From assembly GCA_026785965.1 (NCBI GenBank), contig JAJAYY010000083.1, positions 1-6,179 on the forward strand: 6,179 bases of DNA, in the 5' to 3' direction. The first letter of the stretch is position 1, and the number at the start of each line of letters is the position of its first letter. Positions 4,575 through 6,179 of this stretch are shown piece after piece. This DNA is from Sphingomonas bacterium (lineage in GTDB: Bacteria; Pseudomonadota; Alphaproteobacteria; Sphingomonadales; Sphingomonadaceae). The position numbers and the translations under genes are program-made. The notes under the pieces are model-generated. The model was not told the DNA's origin. It made no database searches and saw only the letters and a program-made list of their open reading frames with translations.

Positions 4575-5612
4575 ATGGAGCGAAGCAATCAGTTCGTCGG
4601 CTCGAGCCTCGCCTTTCTCGACGCGGTCGAACGCGCGAGCCGCGCCGCGCCGCTCAACCGCCCGGTCTTGGTGATTGGTGAGCGCGGCACCGGCAAGGAA
4701 TTGATCGCCGAGCGGCTCCATCATCTGTCGGGCCGCTGGGCCGGGCCGCTGGTGACGATGAACTGCGCCGCGCTGCCCGAAAATCTGATCGAGGCCGAAT
4801 TGTTCGGGCATGAGGCGGGCAGCTTCACCGGCGCCGCCAAGACTCGCCATGGCCGGTTCGAGGAGGCCGATGGCGGCACCTTGTTCCTCGATGAGCTCGC
4901 GACCTTGTCCTCGCCGGCGCAGGACCGGCTGCTGCGCGCGGTCGAATATGGCGAGATCACCCGCATCGGCGCGTCGAAGCCGATCCAGGTCGACGTCCGC
5001 ATCGTCGCCGCGACCAACGAACATTTGCCGCGCCTGGTCGACCAGGGCCGGTTTCGCGCCGACCTGCTCGACCGGCTCAGCTTCGAGGTCGTCACGCTCC
5101 CGCCGCTGCGCGTGCGCAAAGGCGACATTCCGTTGCTCGCCGAGCATTTCGGGCGGCGCATGGCGGCCGAGCTTGAATGGTCCAATTGGCCCGGCTTCTC
5201 GATCGAGGCGCAGGGCTTGCTCGAACATCACCCATGGCCGGGAAATGTCCGTGAGCTCCGCAACGTCGTCGAGCGCGCGGTGTACCGCCACGAAGACCCC
5301 GAACGAACGATCCCGTCGATCCAGTTCGACCGGTTCCAGTCGCCATGGGTGTCGGGCGAGGACACCGGCCCGGCGCCAATCTACAGCGCGCCGGCCGCCG
5401 CTGCGCCGCAGTCGGCGGCACCGCCGACGCTGCCCGGCTCGACCGACGATCTGCGCGGAGCGGTCAATGCTTATGAGAAAGCGCTGCTCGAGGACGCCCT
5501 TGGCCGCAACCGCTTCAACCAGCGCGCCACCGCGTCCGCGCTCGGCCTGAGCTATGACCAATTGCGCCACGCGATGAAGCGCCACAAATTGACCGAGGCG
5601 GCGGCCGACTGA
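4575..5612 (+). CDS. pspF: PspF, sigma-54 enhancer-binding activator of the psp operon
   Basis: An AAA+ activator that remodels sigma-54 RNA polymerase at the pspA promoter. Counting from the ATG at 4575 (345 aa): Walker A GERGTGKE (35-42), W55 at the place of the E. coli Trp56 needed for PspA contact, sigma-54 loop GSFTGA (82-87; Ser for the usual Ala), Walker B GTLFLDEL (101-108), ATN (146-148), arginine fingers R161 and R167, and WPGNVREL (221-228). An Ala/Pro-rich linker (about 258-290) leads to a Fis-type helix-turn-helix (about 312-335). It lacks an N-terminal receiver or GAF domain, as expected for PspF. The start was chosen because it aligns within one residue of E. coli PspF; ATG at 4566 (three residues longer) and TTG at 4539 are in frame. 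None of these has a strong ribosome site. It is transcribed divergently from pspA. Confidence 0.95.
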   Translation: MERSNQFVGSSLAFLDAVERASRAAPLNRPVLVIGERGTGKELIAERLHHLSGRWAGPLVTMNCAALPENLIEAELFGHEAGSFTGAAKTRHGRFEEADGGTLFLDELATLSSPAQDRLLRAVEYGEITRIGASKPIQVDVRIVAATNEHLPRLVDQGRFRADLLDRLSFEVVTLPPLRVRKGDIPLLAEHFGRRMAAELEWSNWPGFSIEAQGLLEHHPWPGNVRELRNVVERAVYRHEDPERTIPSIQFDRFQSPWVSGEDTGPAPIYSAPAAAAPQSAAPPTLPGSTDDLRGAVNAYEKALLEDALGRNRFNQRATASALGLSYDQLRHAMKRHKLTEAAAD

Positions 5613-5637
5613 ACGCCCACCGCTCCGGTCTGTGCTT

Positions 5638-6179
5638 TTAGCTGCCGAGCGTCTGGTAGGTCGCCATCGCGTAGAGCATCGGAATCGACAGCAGCGTATT
5701 GACCCGGCTGGTCAGCATCGCGGTGCGCGCCGATTTGGCCTTTGCCGCATCGTCGGCTTCGACCAGCCCGAGCGCGCGCTTCTGATTGGGCCAGATGATG
5801 AACCACACGTTGATCGCCATGATCAGCGCCAGCCACATCCCGATCCCGATCAGCCGCACCTGCGGTTGCAGCACCATCGCTTCGTGGAGGTAGTTGTTGA
5901 CGTAGGCCAGCAGCAGCCCGGTCAGAACGGTGAAGGCGGCACCCCAGCGGAAGAAGAACAACGCCTTGGGGGCGATGAACTTGCTGACACCCGCCTTCAA
6001 TTCGGCGGGGATCGCCGGCATCGTCGGAATCTGGACGAAATTGAAATAATAAAGCAGTCCGATCCAGGTGATTCCGAAGAATACGTGGAGCCAGCGCAGC
6101 ACCGCCTCGGCGTTCAGCGTTTCGGCGTGAAAGCCCATCATGAGCCCGATCGCCGCAACCAGCCCGATCAGCAGCGTGA
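5638..6179 (-). CDS. Multi-span membrane protein, urate-oxidase N-terminal (PuuD-like) type, 5' end outside window
   Basis: The frame is open to the window edge. An ATG pair lies at 6141 and 6138, but the 12 codons before it encode TLLIGLVAAIGL, a membrane-like segment, so the true start is probably further upstream. About 179 residues are visible. Hydrophobic segments are: the edge segment, LRWLHVFFGITWIGLLYYFN, FFFRWGAAFTVLTGLLLAYV, RLIGIGMWLALIMAINVWFI, and a last one near LLSIPMLYAMATY. LRWLHV.FGI.WIGL.YYFNFVQ is characteristic of the membrane domain found in PuuD-type urate hydroxylases. Full-length PuuD carries a C-terminal cytochrome c domain; here the protein stops after the membrane part and no CXXCH is present. 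Urate oxidation is therefore uncertain; the protein may only share the fold. It ends 25 nt from the convergent pspF stop, with no visible terminator. Confidence 0.72.
   Translation of the reverse strand, partial: TLLIGLVAAIGLMMGFHAETLNAEAVLRWLHVFFGITWIGLLYYFNFVQIPTMPAIPAELKAGVSKFIAPKALFFFRWGAAFTVLTGLLLAYVNNYLHEAMVLQPQVRLIGIGMWLALIMAINVWFIIWPNQKRALGLVEADDAAKAKSARTAMLTSRVNTLLSIPMLYAMATYQTLGS

Noticed and set aside
3677..4681. 334-aa plus-strand frame
   Set aside because: Antisense to pspA, and crosses the sigma-54 promoter region into pspF out of frame; no domain.
4080..5585. 501-aa minus-strand frame
   Set aside because: Antisense to pspF and overlapping the pspA N-terminus out of frame. It is long only because the GC-rich complement lacks stops; both real genes are unmistakable.
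5613..5637. Terminator between the convergent pspF and the PuuD-like gene
   Set aside because: Only 25 bases, with no convincing stem and only a short T run (CTTTTA); not supported.

Overview
The window is GC-rich DNA that reads like an alphaproteobacterium, most likely a sphingomonad. The pointers are the type A RNase P RNA followed at once by a short zinc-motif J-domain protein, the strong G/C preference at third codon positions, and the protein flavour of PspA, PspF and SufE. The lineage is inferred from general resemblance, not from a search.

Left edge (1-1005, + strand): the 3' three quarters of the RNase P RNA gene (rnpB) runs in from outside the window. It is followed by a small J-domain protein gene whose last codons and stop lie in a 41-bp tandem duplication containing a hairpin. 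This duplication fills the gap to the next gene, which is convergent.

Centre (1006-4472, - strand, transcribed right to left): a long run of nine tightly packed genes starts at a clear sigma-54 (-24/-12) promoter at 4457-4472. The order is pspA, pspB, pspC, four small single-span membrane proteins (97, 96, 99 and 83 aa), sufE, and a PaaI-type hotdog thioesterase. Stop and start codons abut or overlap (ATGA) at several junctions, so this is probably one operon or nearly so. The four extra proteins have PspB-like architecture (N-terminal membrane helix, then a cytoplasmic coiled coil) and end in a tail closely resembling the C-terminus of PspC. They fall into an inner pair and an outer pair by sequence, which suggests local duplications. 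This expanded psp membrane set is the most interesting part of the window.

Right (4473-5612, + strand): a divergent intergenic region carries an 18-bp interrupted palindrome about 110 bp upstream of the predicted pspA start, placed like an enhancer for PspF. It is followed by pspF, the sigma-54 activator without an N-terminal sensory domain. The layout matches the classical circuit: PspA restrains PspF, envelope stress releases PspF, and PspF with sigma-54 fires pspABC and everything downstream.

Right edge (5638-6179, - strand): a multi-span membrane protein of the urate-oxidase N-terminal (PuuD-like) type, cut by the window end at its N-terminus.

Apart from the 157-bp pspA/pspF gap and the 72-bp convergent gap with the repeat, there is almost no non-coding space. 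No tRNA, insertion sequence, CRISPR array or prophage gene was seen.
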